NCBI RefSeq assembly: GCF_039537265.1
Contig: NZ_BAABAE010000003.1
Location: forward strand, 496,001-560,000
Length of the DNA: 64,000 nt
Direction: 5' to 3'
Source of the DNA: Terrimesophilobacter bigeumensis
GTDB lineage: Bacteria; Actinomycetota; Actinomycetes; Actinomycetales; Microbacteriaceae
Shown: positions 24,119 through 35,276 of the stretch, one piece after another
Position numbering within the stretch: the stretch's first letter is position 1
Layout: each line of letters opens with the position of its first letter
Position numbers and translations under genes: made by a program
The notes under the pieces: model-generated
Database searches by the model: none
Told to the model about the DNA's origin: nothing
What the model saw: only the letters and a program-made list of their open reading frames with translations

Positions 24119-25267
24119 GTGTCCGATTCCCCCACACCCCGATCGCAGATCACCGAACGACATTCGCCGCTCCATCGACTGCATGTGGATGCCGGTGCGA
24201 GCTTCACCGACTTCGCCGGCTGGCAGATGCCGGTGAGCTACGGTTCCGATCTCGCCGAGCATCACGCCGTGCGCCGCGCCGCCGGCATCTTCGACATCTC
24301 CCATATGGCGGAGATCAGCGTGACGGGCCTGGATGCCGCAGCCTTCCTCGACTACGCCCTCGCCGGCAAGATGTCGACCCTCTCGCTCATGCAGGCGAAA
24401 TACAGCCTGCTGCTCGATGAGAGGGCCGGGATCGTCGACGACCTCATCGTCTACCACAACGCGGACGGGGAGTACCTCGTCGTCGCGAACGCCGGCAACC
24501 ACGATGTCGCCGTCGAGGAGCTCGTCGCCCGCGCGGCAGGGTTCGACGTGACGGTCACCGACGTCAGCGACGCCACCTCCCTCATCGCCGTGCAGGGGCC
24601 GCGGGCACTCGAGATCCTCGAGGCGACCGAGGGGCTCACCGTCCTCGACGGCCAGCAGCCCTTCGCCGACCTCAAGTACTACTGGTCGACGGGCGCCGCC
24701 TTCGGCGACGGTACCGTCTTCGTCGGGCGCACCGGGTACACCGGCGAAGACGGCTTCGAACTCTACGTCGACACGGCGAGTGCCGAGCAGCTCTGGCGCG
24801 CGCTCGTCGCGGCCGGGGAGCCCCTCGGGCTCGTGCCGGCCGGACTGGCCAGCCGCGACACCCTCCGCCTCGAGGCCGGGATGCCGCTCTACGGTCATGA
24901 GCTCGGCCGCGATGTCCTGCCCGTCCAGGCGGGCCTGGCTCGCGTCGTGCACTTCACCAAGGAGGGCGACTTCGTCGGCCGGGCCGCGGCGGAAGCCGGA
25001 CCGCCGGAGGGGGCGAGGGTCCTCGTCGGACTCGTCTCCGACGGCCGCCGCGCAGGGCGTGCCGGCTACGGCGTCTTCGCCGGTGACACCGCCGTCGGCG
25101 AGATCACGAGCGGCGCCCTGTCGCCGACACTCGAGCATCCGATCGCCATGGCGTTCGTCGACCCGCAGTACTCCGAGCCCGGAACCGTGCTCGACCTCGA
25201 CGTGCGGGGGACCAGGATCCCCGCGACCGTCACCGCGTTGCCGTTCTACACGAGAGAGAAGAACTGA
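24119..25267 (+). CDS. gcvT: Aminomethyltransferase (glycine cleavage T protein)
   Basis: A 382-residue T protein that transfers the C1 unit from the aminomethyl-lipoyl H protein to tetrahydrofolate, releasing ammonia. It begins SPLHRLHVDAGASFTDFAGWQMPV, holds the folate-binding VGRTGYTGEDGFELY near residue 205, and has the C-terminal domain from about residue 285. I chose the GTG at 24119 because AGGAGA lies 5 nt upstream; an in-frame ATG at 24104 is the alternative. It is the first gene of gcvT-H-P and is controlled by a glycine riboswitch. Confidence 0.95.
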   Translation: MSDSPTPRSQITERHSPLHRLHVDAGASFTDFAGWQMPVSYGSDLAEHHAVRRAAGIFDISHMAEISVTGLDAAAFLDYALAGKMSTLSLMQAKYSLLLDERAGIVDDLIVYHNADGEYLVVANAGNHDVAVEELVARAAGFDVTVTDVSDATSLIAVQGPRALEILEATEGLTVLDGQQPFADLKYYWSTGAAFGDGTVFVGRTGYTGEDGFELYVDTASAEQLWRALVAAGEPLGLVPAGLASRDTLRLEAGMPLYGHELGRDVLPVQAGLARVVHFTKEGDFVGRAAAEAGPPEGARVLVGLVSDGRRAGRAGYGVFAGDTAVGEITSGALSPTLEHPIAMAFVDPQYSEPGTVLDLDVRGTRIPATVTALPFYTREKN

Positions 25268-25268
25268 C

Positions 25269-25654
25269 ATGACCGAGAAGGCGAATCTCAAGTTCACCGC
25301 CGAGCACGAGTGGCTCGACATCCAGGGGAAAACGGCGACGATCGGCATCACCGACTACGCCGCCGACAAGCTCGGCGATGTCGTGTTCGTCGAGCTGCCG
25401 AAGGCCGGCAGCACCGTGCAGGCAGGCAGGGTCGTCGGCGAGATCGAGTCGACCAAGTCGGTGGGGGAGCTCTTCGCTCCCGTCGACGGCACGGTGCTCG
25501 AAGCCAACAGCGTCGTCGTCGACAGCCCGGAGCTCGTCAACGAGGACCCGTTCGGCAAAGGCTGGATGATCAAGGTCGAGGTCGCCGACGCATCCGTCTT
25601 CGATTCGGCCGGCCTGCTCGACCTCGACGCCTACACCGCGCTGGTAGGGGAGTG

Positions 25655-25655
<1 letters not shown>
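25269..25655 (+). CDS. gcvH: Glycine cleavage system H protein
   Basis: A 128-residue lipoyl carrier. The lipoylated residue is Lys63 in ESTKSVGELF, in the expected hairpin turn. It shuttles the aminomethyl group between the P, T and L proteins. The start lies one base after the gcvT stop, and the end overlaps gcvP (TGATG), so the three are translationally coupled. The length matches the family. Confidence 0.96.
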
Positions 25656-28540
<2,885 letters not shown>

Positions 28541-28542
28541 CG

Positions 28543-28600
28543 CGCTGGAGCTTGGAGCGAAGGCCATTTCTGGCCTTCGCCGCAGCGCAGCGTGCCAGCG
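28543..28600. terminator. Bidirectional hairpin after gcvP
   Basis: GCGAAGGCCA-TTTC-TGGCCTTCGC (28557-28580) is a perfect 10-bp stem with a 4-nt loop, enclosed by an outer CGCTGG/CCAGCG pair (28543-28548 and 28595-28600). It sits between the convergent gcvP and CPBP genes. There is no uridine run, which is common for actinobacterial terminators. Confidence 0.6.
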
Positions 28601-28635
28601 CCGACGCCCGTCTCGGGTGGCGGTCCGGGGTGGTC

Positions 28636-29439
28636 TCACAACCAGGGGAACGTGGCCACCGCCCAGGGATACCCCACGAAGATCGCCGCGTCGATCACGA
28701 AGTGGGCGATGACGAGCGGCAGTACCCGGCCCCACCGGGTATAGAGCCAGCCGAACAGCACCCCCATGGCGATGTTCCCCACGAACGCGCCGAAGCCCTG
28801 GTACAGGTGGTAGGTGCCGCGCAGCAACGCTGCGCTGAGGATGATCGTCCAGCGACCCCAGCCGAGTTCGCGCAGCCGCGTGAACAGGTAGCCGACCACG
28901 ATGACCTCTTCGACGATGCCGGCGCGCGCGGCCGAGAGCAGCAGGATCGGCACGGTCCACCAGTACTGGTCGAGCGCGGTGGGCACGACATTCACCGTGA
29001 TCCCGAGCGCCCGCCCCGCCACGTAGAGTCCGATCCCCGGGATGCCGATCACGAGGGCGAGCGCGAGGCCGCGTAGCGCGTCACGGCCCGGCTGCCGGAA
29101 GTCGACGCCGAGCCTGCCCAGGTGCGGCCGTGCCGCCTGCCAGAGCAGGAAGCCGACGAGGGCGACCGGAACGAGGTCGAAGAAGATGCCGAGGAACTGG
29201 TAGATGAGGTCGAACACCTCACGCGTGCTGAGCGGTGCGTTGAGGGTCGCGGTCTGCTGGCTGAGCGAGGTCTTCTGGGTGAGCCGGTTCGCGATCGCGA
29301 CGACCGAATAGACTGCGGAAAGCCCCAGCGAGAGGCCCAGCACGATGAGGATCTCCCCCCACAACCGCCGCCGCAGCGACGGGACCGGCAGAGGCATCGG
29401 CACAGGCCCCGGTTGCGCGTGATGGATCGGTTCGCTCAC
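28636..29439 (-). CDS. CPBP-family intramembrane protease-like protein
   Basis: A 267-residue multi-pass membrane protein. The CPBP (Abi, PF02517) core is in its second half: the glutamate pair in AGIVEEVIVVGYLFTRL near residue 168, a histidine in LRGTYHLYQG near 202, and the last His in LVIAHFVIDA near 250. Such proteins cut CAAX-like or other membrane substrates, or act in bacteriocin self-immunity. The GTG at 29439 overlaps the stop of the upstream DCC gene (GTGA), so they form a pair. The usual Arg after the EE pair (EExxxR) is not present in the canonical place. Confidence 0.78.
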   Translation of the reverse strand: MSEPIHHAQPGPVPMPLPVPSLRRRLWGEILIVLGLSLGLSAVYSVVAIANRLTQKTSLSQQTATLNAPLSTREVFDLIYQFLGIFFDLVPVALVGFLLWQAARPHLGRLGVDFRQPGRDALRGLALALVIGIPGIGLYVAGRALGITVNVVPTALDQYWWTVPILLLSAARAGIVEEVIVVGYLFTRLRELGWGRWTIILSAALLRGTYHLYQGFGAFVGNIAMGVLFGWLYTRWGRVLPLVIAHFVIDAAIFVGYPWAVATFPWL

Positions 29440-29849
29440 TCCGGGCGCCCCGCCCGGCAGGCGGGGGTTCCCCCCGGCAGCAGGTACCGGTACCGCGCCA
29501 CGAGTCCGTAGCCGGCGGCGGCCGCGAGGGAGAACGGCGGCGTGTCGAGCAGGATGCCCAGAAACCGCCATCCGAGCGCCGGTTGGTGGCGGAGCACGAC
29601 CGAAACGGCCAGGTGCCCGCCGTACTGGTGCAGGTCGCCGCGCGCGTCCCTCGCCACGAGCCAGACCCGCTCGGCAGCCTCCTCGGCCGTCAGCCCCAGG
29701 TCGTCGAGTTCGGCCCACTGGTACGGGGTTGTCGCGGGCATCGCCGGGAGGGCGCGCTCCAGCCAGTTCACCGCACTTGTGCAGAACCCGCAGTCGCCGT
29801 CGAAGACGAGCACCGCGTGGTCGCGGGAGAGGGCGGATGTCGGGGGCAC
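29436..29849 (-). CDS. DCC-family thiol-disulfide oxidoreductase-like protein (DUF393)
   Basis: A protein of about 137 residues. The defining motif VFDGDCGFCTSAVNWLERAL near its start contains the DxDCxxC active-site pattern of the DUF393/DCC family, with a thioredoxin-like fold. The family is proposed to carry out thiol-disulfide chemistry near the membrane. I chose the GTG at 29849 because TAGCAT lies 7 nt upstream on the same strand; the frame stays open further up but without a start signal. It is coupled to the CPBP gene. Confidence 0.8.
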   Translation of the reverse strand: MPPTSALSRDHAVLVFDGDCGFCTSAVNWLERALPAMPATTPYQWAELDDLGLTAEEAAERVWLVARDARGDLHQYGGHLAVSVVLRHQPALGWRFLGILLDTPPFSLAAAAGYGLVARYRYLLPGGTPACRAGRPE

Positions 29850-29856
29850 CTCACCG

Positions 29857-29862
29857 ATGCTA
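29857..29862 (-). promoter_or_regulatory. -10 box TAGCAT for the DCC-CPBP pair
   Basis: On the minus strand TAGCAT ends 7 nt before the GTG at 29849, and there is no clear ribosome binding site. Confidence 0.4.
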
Positions 29863-29975
29863 CGCGCCGATACGCGCCGCTTTGGCCCGTTGGGTTGCCG
29901 CCGATCGCCCGATCGATGCAAATCGACGAAAAAGTGCGCAATAATTCGTCGCAGATTGCAAAATTGTCGTGTGCG

Positions 29976-29993
29976 CGTTACCACTGGGTAACG
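29976..29993. promoter_or_regulatory. Palindromic site upstream of the peptide transporter promoter
   Basis: CGTTACC-ACTG-GGTAACG is a perfect inverted repeat with 7-bp arms and a 4-nt centre. It lies just upstream of the putative -35 at 30009 and could be an activator or repressor site for the oligopeptide transporter. No regulator gene is next to it. Confidence 0.45.
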
Positions 29994-30008
29994 TTTGCCC
30001 TTACAGTT

Positions 30009-30037
30009 TTGCCTGTGGAGCAGACCCTGTTTAGGGT
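30009..30037 (+). promoter_or_regulatory. Promoter of the peptide-binding protein gene
   Basis: TTGCCT (30009-30014), a 17-nt spacer and TAGGGT (30032-30037) are followed by a 5'UTR of about 64 nt, which carries ACAGGAGGA right before the TTG start at 30108. A TATAAC at 30042-30047 is a second possible -10. Confidence 0.5.
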
Positions 30038-30107
30038 TCTCTATAACAAGCGAGTCGGGGTGCTAGGAAATCATCCTGTCTCGTATCCATCTTGCACAGG
30101 AGGAAAA

Positions 30108-31862
30108 TTGAAAATCAGACGCATAGGAGCGCCGATCGCGGTCGCTGCCGTCGCGGCGATGCTGATCACCGGTTGCACAACGACCGGTGAGACGCCGGAG
30201 GCCCAGACCGGAGGAACCATCACGGTCGCCGAGGTCAACGAGCTCACCGCATTCACGTCGAGCACGAGCACGTCGAACCTGGACATGAACGGCAAGTTCA
30301 TCGGGTACACCCGCTCGAGCTTCTTCTACCTCGACGACAAGCTCAACATCATCCCCGATGAGAGCTTCGGAACGGTTGAGAAGACCAGCGATGACCCGCT
30401 CACCGTCAAGTACACGCTCGCGAAGACCGCGACCTGGTCCGACGGCACGCCGGTCACCGCAGACGACCTTCTGCTGGCCTGGGCGATTCAGTCCGGATTC
30501 TTCAACGACTCCACGATCGACGCCGACGGCAACGTCACCAGTGGCACCACGTACTTCGACTACGCGGGTGACACCTCGGGCCTCGGCCTCGCCGACCGTC
30601 CGGTCGTCGGTGACGACAACACGTCGATCACCCTCACCTACAGCGAGCCCTACGCGGACTGGCAGCTCATCAACCCGATCGACGCGCCCGCGCACGTCGT
30701 CGCGGACCACGCCGGCGTCTCGCTGGCCGACCTGAGCGACGCGTTCCTGAACGCGCCGCGTGGTGACGCCGCCGCTCCTGCCGAGGCGAACGCGACCATC
30801 AAGGCCGCTGCCGACTTCTGGAACACCGGCTTCGACGCCACGTCGCTTCCGTCCGACAAGAGCCTCTACCTCTCGTCGGCTGCGTTCGTGCTCGACGCGT
30901 GGGTTCCGAAGGAGTCCATCACGCTCGTCCTGAACCCCGAGTACAAGGGTGACCTCAAGCCGAAGGTGGACAAGATCGTCGTCCGCTTCATCGGTGACGC
31001 CCAGGCTCAGGTGACCGCCCTCAAGAACGGTGAGGTTGACATCATCAACCCGCAGGCATCCGCCGACACCATCAACTCTCTTGAGGCGCTCTCGGACGTG
31101 ACCACCCTCACCGGTGACCAGTTCAGCTACGACCACCTCGACCTCACGTTCAACACGGGCGTGTTCGCGAACGCTCCGGACATCCGCGAGGCGTTCCTCA
31201 AGGTGGTTCCGCGCCAGCAGATCCTCGACGCGATCGTCACGCCGCAGAACCCTGAGGCGACGCTCGACAACTCGCAGCTCTTCTTCCCCGGCACCGACGG
31301 CTACAACGCCACGGTCAAGGTGAACGGCTCCGACGCGTTCAACGATGTCGACATCGAGGGCGCCAAGGCGCTGCTGAACGGCCGCACCCCTGAGGTCCGC
31401 GTGCTGTACAACACCAAGAACCCGAACCGTGTCGCTTCGTTCCAGGCCCTCCAGGTCTCCGCGGAGCAGGCCGGGTTCAAGATCGTCGACGCGGGTGCTG
31501 AGAACTGGGGATCGCTCCTCGGTAGCGGCACGTACGATGCCTCGATCTTCGGCTGGATCTCCTCGGGTGTCGGCGTTGCCGGCGTCCCGCAGATCTTCGG
31601 CAGCAAGGGCGGCGGTAACTACAACGGTTACGCCAACTCCAAGGTCGACGAGCTCGCCAACCAGCTCCAGGTGACCCTGGACAAGGCCGAGCAGGACAAG
31701 ATCCAGGTCGAGATCGACACGCTCCTGTGGCAGGACTTCTACGGAGTCCCGCTGTTCGTTGCTCCGGGCGTCATGGCCCACAGCAACAACGTCACGGGTG
31801 TTGTCTACTACCCGGGCCAGGCCGGTGTCGGCTGGAACTTCTGGGAGTGGGCGAAGAAGTAG
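30108..31862 (+). CDS. Oligopeptide-type ABC transporter substrate-binding lipoprotein (family 5)
   Basis: A 584-residue SBP_bac_5 protein. The signal peptide ends in LITGC near residue 22 (lipobox), so it is anchored outside the membrane. Family phrases include YTLAKTATWSDGTPVTADDLLLAW near residue 105 and AFLKVVPRQQILDAI near 365. The TTG start is supported by a strong AGGAGG 6 nt upstream and by the signal peptide; the open frame upstream has no such features. It is the first gene of an importer set with two permeases and a fused ATPase. Peptides are the usual cargo, but nickel or sugars are possible. Confidence 0.9.
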   Translation: MKIRRIGAPIAVAAVAAMLITGCTTTGETPEAQTGGTITVAEVNELTAFTSSTSTSNLDMNGKFIGYTRSSFFYLDDKLNIIPDESFGTVEKTSDDPLTVKYTLAKTATWSDGTPVTADDLLLAWAIQSGFFNDSTIDADGNVTSGTTYFDYAGDTSGLGLADRPVVGDDNTSITLTYSEPYADWQLINPIDAPAHVVADHAGVSLADLSDAFLNAPRGDAAAPAEANATIKAAADFWNTGFDATSLPSDKSLYLSSAAFVLDAWVPKESITLVLNPEYKGDLKPKVDKIVVRFIGDAQAQVTALKNGEVDIINPQASADTINSLEALSDVTTLTGDQFSYDHLDLTFNTGVFANAPDIREAFLKVVPRQQILDAIVTPQNPEATLDNSQLFFPGTDGYNATVKVNGSDAFNDVDIEGAKALLNGRTPEVRVLYNTKNPNRVASFQALQVSAEQAGFKIVDAGAENWGSLLGSGTYDASIFGWISSGVGVAGVPQIFGSKGGGNYNGYANSKVDELANQLQVTLDKAEQDKIQVEIDTLLWQDFYGVPLFVAPGVMAHSNNVTGVVYYPGQAGVGWNFWEWAKK

Positions 31863-31889
31863 CACCCTGGCTCAGTCCACTGTGACTGA

Positions 31890-31944
31890 CCCTGGATGAA
31901 CTTCCAGGGCGGAGCGCCAGGACCACCCATGGTCCTGGCGCTCC
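31890..31944 (+). terminator. Double hairpin between the binding protein and the permeases
   Basis: A CCCTGG/CCAGGG stem (31890-31909) is followed by a perfect 15-bp stem with a 4-nt loop (arms 31911-31925 and 31930-31944). There is no uridine run. It is probably a partial terminator or RNA-stabilising element that lets the binding protein be made in excess of the permeases, a common design for ABC importers. I see nothing else in 31945-32063. Confidence 0.6.
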
Positions 31945-32063
31945 GTTCGTTCCCTCCGTTCCAGCCCACGCGCCCGAGCGATGCGCTACAAGCGCGGATG
32001 CTCGGCTAAACTTCCCGCAGGCCCGCCACCGATGTCGGCCTGCGATCGCGAAAGTGTTTTCCC

Positions 32064-33602
32064 ATGGTGTCTTTCATCGCGAGACGACTCATCGTCTCCG
32101 TTCTGCTCCTCATCGGAGCGGCGTTCATTATGTACCAGCTCACCGCGCTCGCGGGTGATCCGCTCGAGGAGTACTACCAGAGCAGGCTCCCCAACCGTGA
32201 TCAGCTCATGGCGGCGCGAGTCGAAGCGCTTCAGCTCAACGTGCCGGCGCCCTTGCGGTTCTTCCTCTGGCTCGGCGGGGCCGCCAAGTGCGTCATCCCG
32301 TTCGCCAACGCCTGCGACCTCGGGCTCACCGCACAGGGCCAGCCGGTCATCGCCCTCCTGCCCCAGGCCATCGGGTCCACCCTCCAGCTCGTGACGGCCG
32401 CGACGGTGCTCGCCATCATCGTCGGCATCACGATCGGCATCGTCTCGGCTCTGCGCCAGTACACGACCTTCGACCTCGTCGTCACGTTCTTCTCGTTCCT
32501 GCTCTACTCGCTGCCGTCGTTCTGGGTCGGCATCCTGCTCAAGGAGTGGGTCGCGATCGGATTCAACGACTTCCTGAGACATCCGGTGGTCGGCATCGGC
32601 TGGATCATCGGGATCTCCCTCGTCATCGCCCTCATCTGGGTGGGGCTCATCGGCGGCGACAACCGGCGAAGGCTCTCCGTCTTCCTGGTCTCGGGACTCG
32701 CGACGGCCGCCGTGCTCGTCTACTTCTCGCTCACCGACTGGTTCACGCGTCCCTCGCTCGGGCCGGTGTTCGTCTTCGTCATGGCCGCGGGCATCGCCGT
32801 CATCCTCACCGCCCTCCTGGCCGGCCTGCGCAACCGCAGGGCGCTGCTGACGGCGGTCATCCAGGTCGTCATCGCGCTGATCTGCTACTTCGCGCTGCAG
32901 GGGCTGCTGGACGTCTCGAGCATCTATACGCTGCTCATCCTCGGCGTCATCACCTTCGCCGTGGGCATGCTGACCGGTTATCTCGTCGGAGGACCCGATC
33001 GGGGCCTCAACATCAGGGTGGGTGTGTTCACCGCCCTCCTCTCGGCCTCACTCATCCTCGTCGACCGGCTCATGCAGGCCTGGCCCGCCTACGTCAACAG
33101 TTCGGCGATCAACCGCCGGCCGATCGCGACGGTCGGTTCCCAGACACCGGGGCTGCCCGGCGACATCTGGGTGCACGGCGTCGACTCGTTCACCCACCTG
33201 CTGCTGCCGACGCTCACCCTCATGCTCATCGCCTTCGCCGGCTACACCCGGTACTCGCGAGCCGGCATGCTCGACGTGCTCAACCAGGACTACATCCGCA
33301 CCGCGCGGGCCAAGGGGATGCCGGAGCGGGTGGTGATCGTGCGTCACGCCTTCCGCAACTCGCTCATCCCGATCGCGACGATCGTCGCCTCCGACTTCGG
33401 CGCTCTGCTCGGTGGCGCGATCATCACCGAGCAGGTCTTCGCCTTCTCCGGGATGGGGGCGATGTTCCAACGGGGGGTCACACTTCCCGATCCGAACCCC
33501 GTCATGGGGTATTTCGTCGTCATCGCGACGATGGCCATCATCTTCAACTTCATCGCAGACATGACCTATTCTGCGCTCGACCCGAGAGTGAGGGTCCGCT
33601 GA
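32064..33602 (+). CDS. Oligopeptide-type ABC transporter permease (DppB-like), enlarged
   Basis: A 512-residue permease. The N-terminal RRLIVSVLLLIGAAFIMYQL and the C-terminal EAA loop DYIRTARAKGMPERVVIVRHAFRNSL are typical of DppB/OppB proteins. Ordinary members have about 310-340 residues. Here, some 170-190 residues with several extra hydrophobic segments (about 170-345) sit in the middle, between the first and second halves of the permease domain. The gene overlaps dppC by TGATG. The insert looks like real membrane protein, not a frameshift, since codon use stays even. Confidence 0.87.
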   Translation: MVSFIARRLIVSVLLLIGAAFIMYQLTALAGDPLEEYYQSRLPNRDQLMAARVEALQLNVPAPLRFFLWLGGAAKCVIPFANACDLGLTAQGQPVIALLPQAIGSTLQLVTAATVLAIIVGITIGIVSALRQYTTFDLVVTFFSFLLYSLPSFWVGILLKEWVAIGFNDFLRHPVVGIGWIIGISLVIALIWVGLIGGDNRRRLSVFLVSGLATAAVLVYFSLTDWFTRPSLGPVFVFVMAAGIAVILTALLAGLRNRRALLTAVIQVVIALICYFALQGLLDVSSIYTLLILGVITFAVGMLTGYLVGGPDRGLNIRVGVFTALLSASLILVDRLMQAWPAYVNSSAINRRPIATVGSQTPGLPGDIWVHGVDSFTHLLLPTLTLMLIAFAGYTRYSRAGMLDVLNQDYIRTARAKGMPERVVIVRHAFRNSLIPIATIVASDFGALLGGAIITEQVFAFSGMGAMFQRGVTLPDPNPVMGYFVVIATMAIIFNFIADMTYSALDPRVRVR

Positions 33603-34627
33603 TGTCGCTCATCGCTGGAACCGACCTGCCTGAGTCCGCACCGCCGGAGGAGACCCGCGAGGTCACCCAGGGCATGAGTCAGGGCCGCCTCATCTGGAAG
33701 CGGTTCATCTCCAACGGCGTGGCGATGACCGCGCTGGGATTCTTCCTCTTCATCGTCGTGCTCTCGCTCACCGCGACCGGCGCCTTCGGCATCCCCGGCT
33801 GGTGGAAGTACACCTACACCGACCTGCCGAAGCTGCTCAACGGTGGTGCCCCGACCCTGTCGCTCATCCCCGAGTGGCTCGGCGGCGACGGCATCCACCT
33901 CGGCGAGCACCCCTTCGGGCAGACTCTCATCGGGATCGACTATTTCGCGATGACCATGCGCGGGGTCCAGAACTCGCTCATCGTGATGTTCATCATCGGC
34001 ATCCTCGTCGCGGTCATCGGGACCGTCATCGGGGCGGTCGCCGGGTACTACCGCGGTTGGGTCGAGTCGGTGCTCATGCGCTTCACCGACCTGATCATCG
34101 TCATCCCGGTCATCGTGCTGGGCGCCGTCGTCGGAAAGATCGCGAGCGAGCACTTCAAGGGGCTCGGCGTGCTCGGCCTGTCGATCGTGCTCGGCCTGTT
34201 CCTCTGGACGGGGCTCGCCCGACTCGTGCGCGGCGAGTTCCTCACGCTGCGGGAACGCGAATACGTGGATGCCGCCCGCGTCTCCGGAGCGCGGGACGCC
34301 CGGATCATCTTCCGTCACATCCTGCCGAACGCGATCGGCGTCGTGATCGTCACGACAACGCTCGTCATGGCGGCGGCCATCCTGCTGGAGACCGGGCTGA
34401 GCTTCCTCGGGTTCGGCATCCGGAGCCCTGACGTCTCGCTCGGTCTCATCATCAGCCAGAACCAGACGGCCTTCAGCACGCGGCCCTACCTGTTCATCTG
34501 GCCCGGTGTGTTCATCGTCGCCATCGCGCTGAGCGTCAACTTCATCGGCGACGGCCTGCGCGATGCCTTCGACCCGCGACAACGGAAGTTCGTGGCGCGG
34601 AAGATGAAAGAGCGGGTCGAGTCGTGA
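33602..34627 (+). CDS. Oligopeptide-type ABC transporter permease (DppC-like)
   Basis: A 341-residue permease with a cytoplasmic N-terminal tail, a first membrane helix near residue 45, a periplasmic loop of about 70 residues and five more helices. The EAA motif is EYVDAARVSGARDARIIFRHILPNA near residue 225, and FLGFGIRSPDVSLG follows near 280. The ATG overlaps the stop of the DppB gene. It is the channel partner of DppB. The matching ATPase gene is 650 bp downstream, beyond an opposing gene. Confidence 0.9.
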   Translation: MSLIAGTDLPESAPPEETREVTQGMSQGRLIWKRFISNGVAMTALGFFLFIVVLSLTATGAFGIPGWWKYTYTDLPKLLNGGAPTLSLIPEWLGGDGIHLGEHPFGQTLIGIDYFAMTMRGVQNSLIVMFIIGILVAVIGTVIGAVAGYYRGWVESVLMRFTDLIIVIPVIVLGAVVGKIASEHFKGLGVLGLSIVLGLFLWTGLARLVRGEFLTLREREYVDAARVSGARDARIIFRHILPNAIGVVIVTTTLVMAAAILLETGLSFLGFGIRSPDVSLGLIISQNQTAFSTRPYLFIWPGVFIVAIALSVNFIGDGLRDAFDPRQRKFVARKMKERVES

Positions 34628-34632
34628 GGCTG

Positions 34633-35223
34633 CTAGCCGAGCGCGAGGGAGACCATCGCGGCCACGAGCAGCGCGGCGCTCATCGCGATCACCGCCCAGT
34701 GCCAGCGCCGCGTCGCCGGCGTGCTGTCGGCGACGCCGAGTTCGATGCGCTCCTCCGCGACGAGTTTCTCCCAGCGCTGGCGGACGAGGTAGGCCGCCGC
34801 CCCGGAGTCGGTGGTGGGCAGGTCGCCCGGGCGCATGGTGCCGACGCCACCCGTCTGCGACTCCACGCGGCCCATCTCCCGTCGGCTGAGCGCCGTCGCG
34901 AGGCGGCCGGGCGCCGGAGCGGCCGTCGCGGTGTAGCGTCCGCCCGGGGTCACGAGGGTGAGCGCGTAGCGGGTCTCGACCTGGATGAGCGCCGTCCACG
35001 GTACGACGACCGTGCTGAACACATTGACGATCGTCACGGCGTCGTCGGCGACCCCCACGGCGGGTCGCCAGAGCCCGGCCCAGGCCAGGAACGCGCCGAA
35101 CGCGATGAGGGGAAGGTATTCGGCGGACTTGCCGAGACCGGAGACCAGGACGGCGGCCACCGCGCCGCAGCAGAACAGCCAGACCGCAATGGCGAGTACC
35201 TGATTGAAGCGGGAGTGGAACAT
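34633..35223 (-). CDS. PH-domain-like membrane protein inserted in the transporter cluster
   Basis: A 196-residue protein. Two membrane segments lie near residues 8-50, a beta-rich PH-like domain covers about 55-115 (GVADDAVTIVNVFSTVVVPWTALIQVE is the first strand set), and a last membrane helix lies near 172-194. This is the layout of actinobacterial PH-domain (PF10756-like) small membrane proteins. The ATG at 35223 follows GGGGA. It runs against the transporter genes, between the permeases and the ATPase. The function is unknown. Confidence 0.72.
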   Translation of the reverse strand: MFHSRFNQVLAIAVWLFCCGAVAAVLVSGLGKSAEYLPLIAFGAFLAWAGLWRPAVGVADDAVTIVNVFSTVVVPWTALIQVETRYALTLVTPGGRYTATAAPAPGRLATALSRREMGRVESQTGGVGTMRPGDLPTTDSGAAAYLVRQRWEKLVAEERIELGVADSTPATRRWHWAVIAMSAALLVAAMVSLALG

Positions 35224-35276
35224 TCCCCTATCGTCGCAGGTGATGGTCGCTGATGGTTGACAGGGAGACCACGGAA

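Noticed and set aside
30063..31865. Minus-strand open frame of 600 codons
   Set aside because: It mirrors the peptide-binding protein gene and consists of Val/Arg/Asp/Glu-rich shadow sequence.
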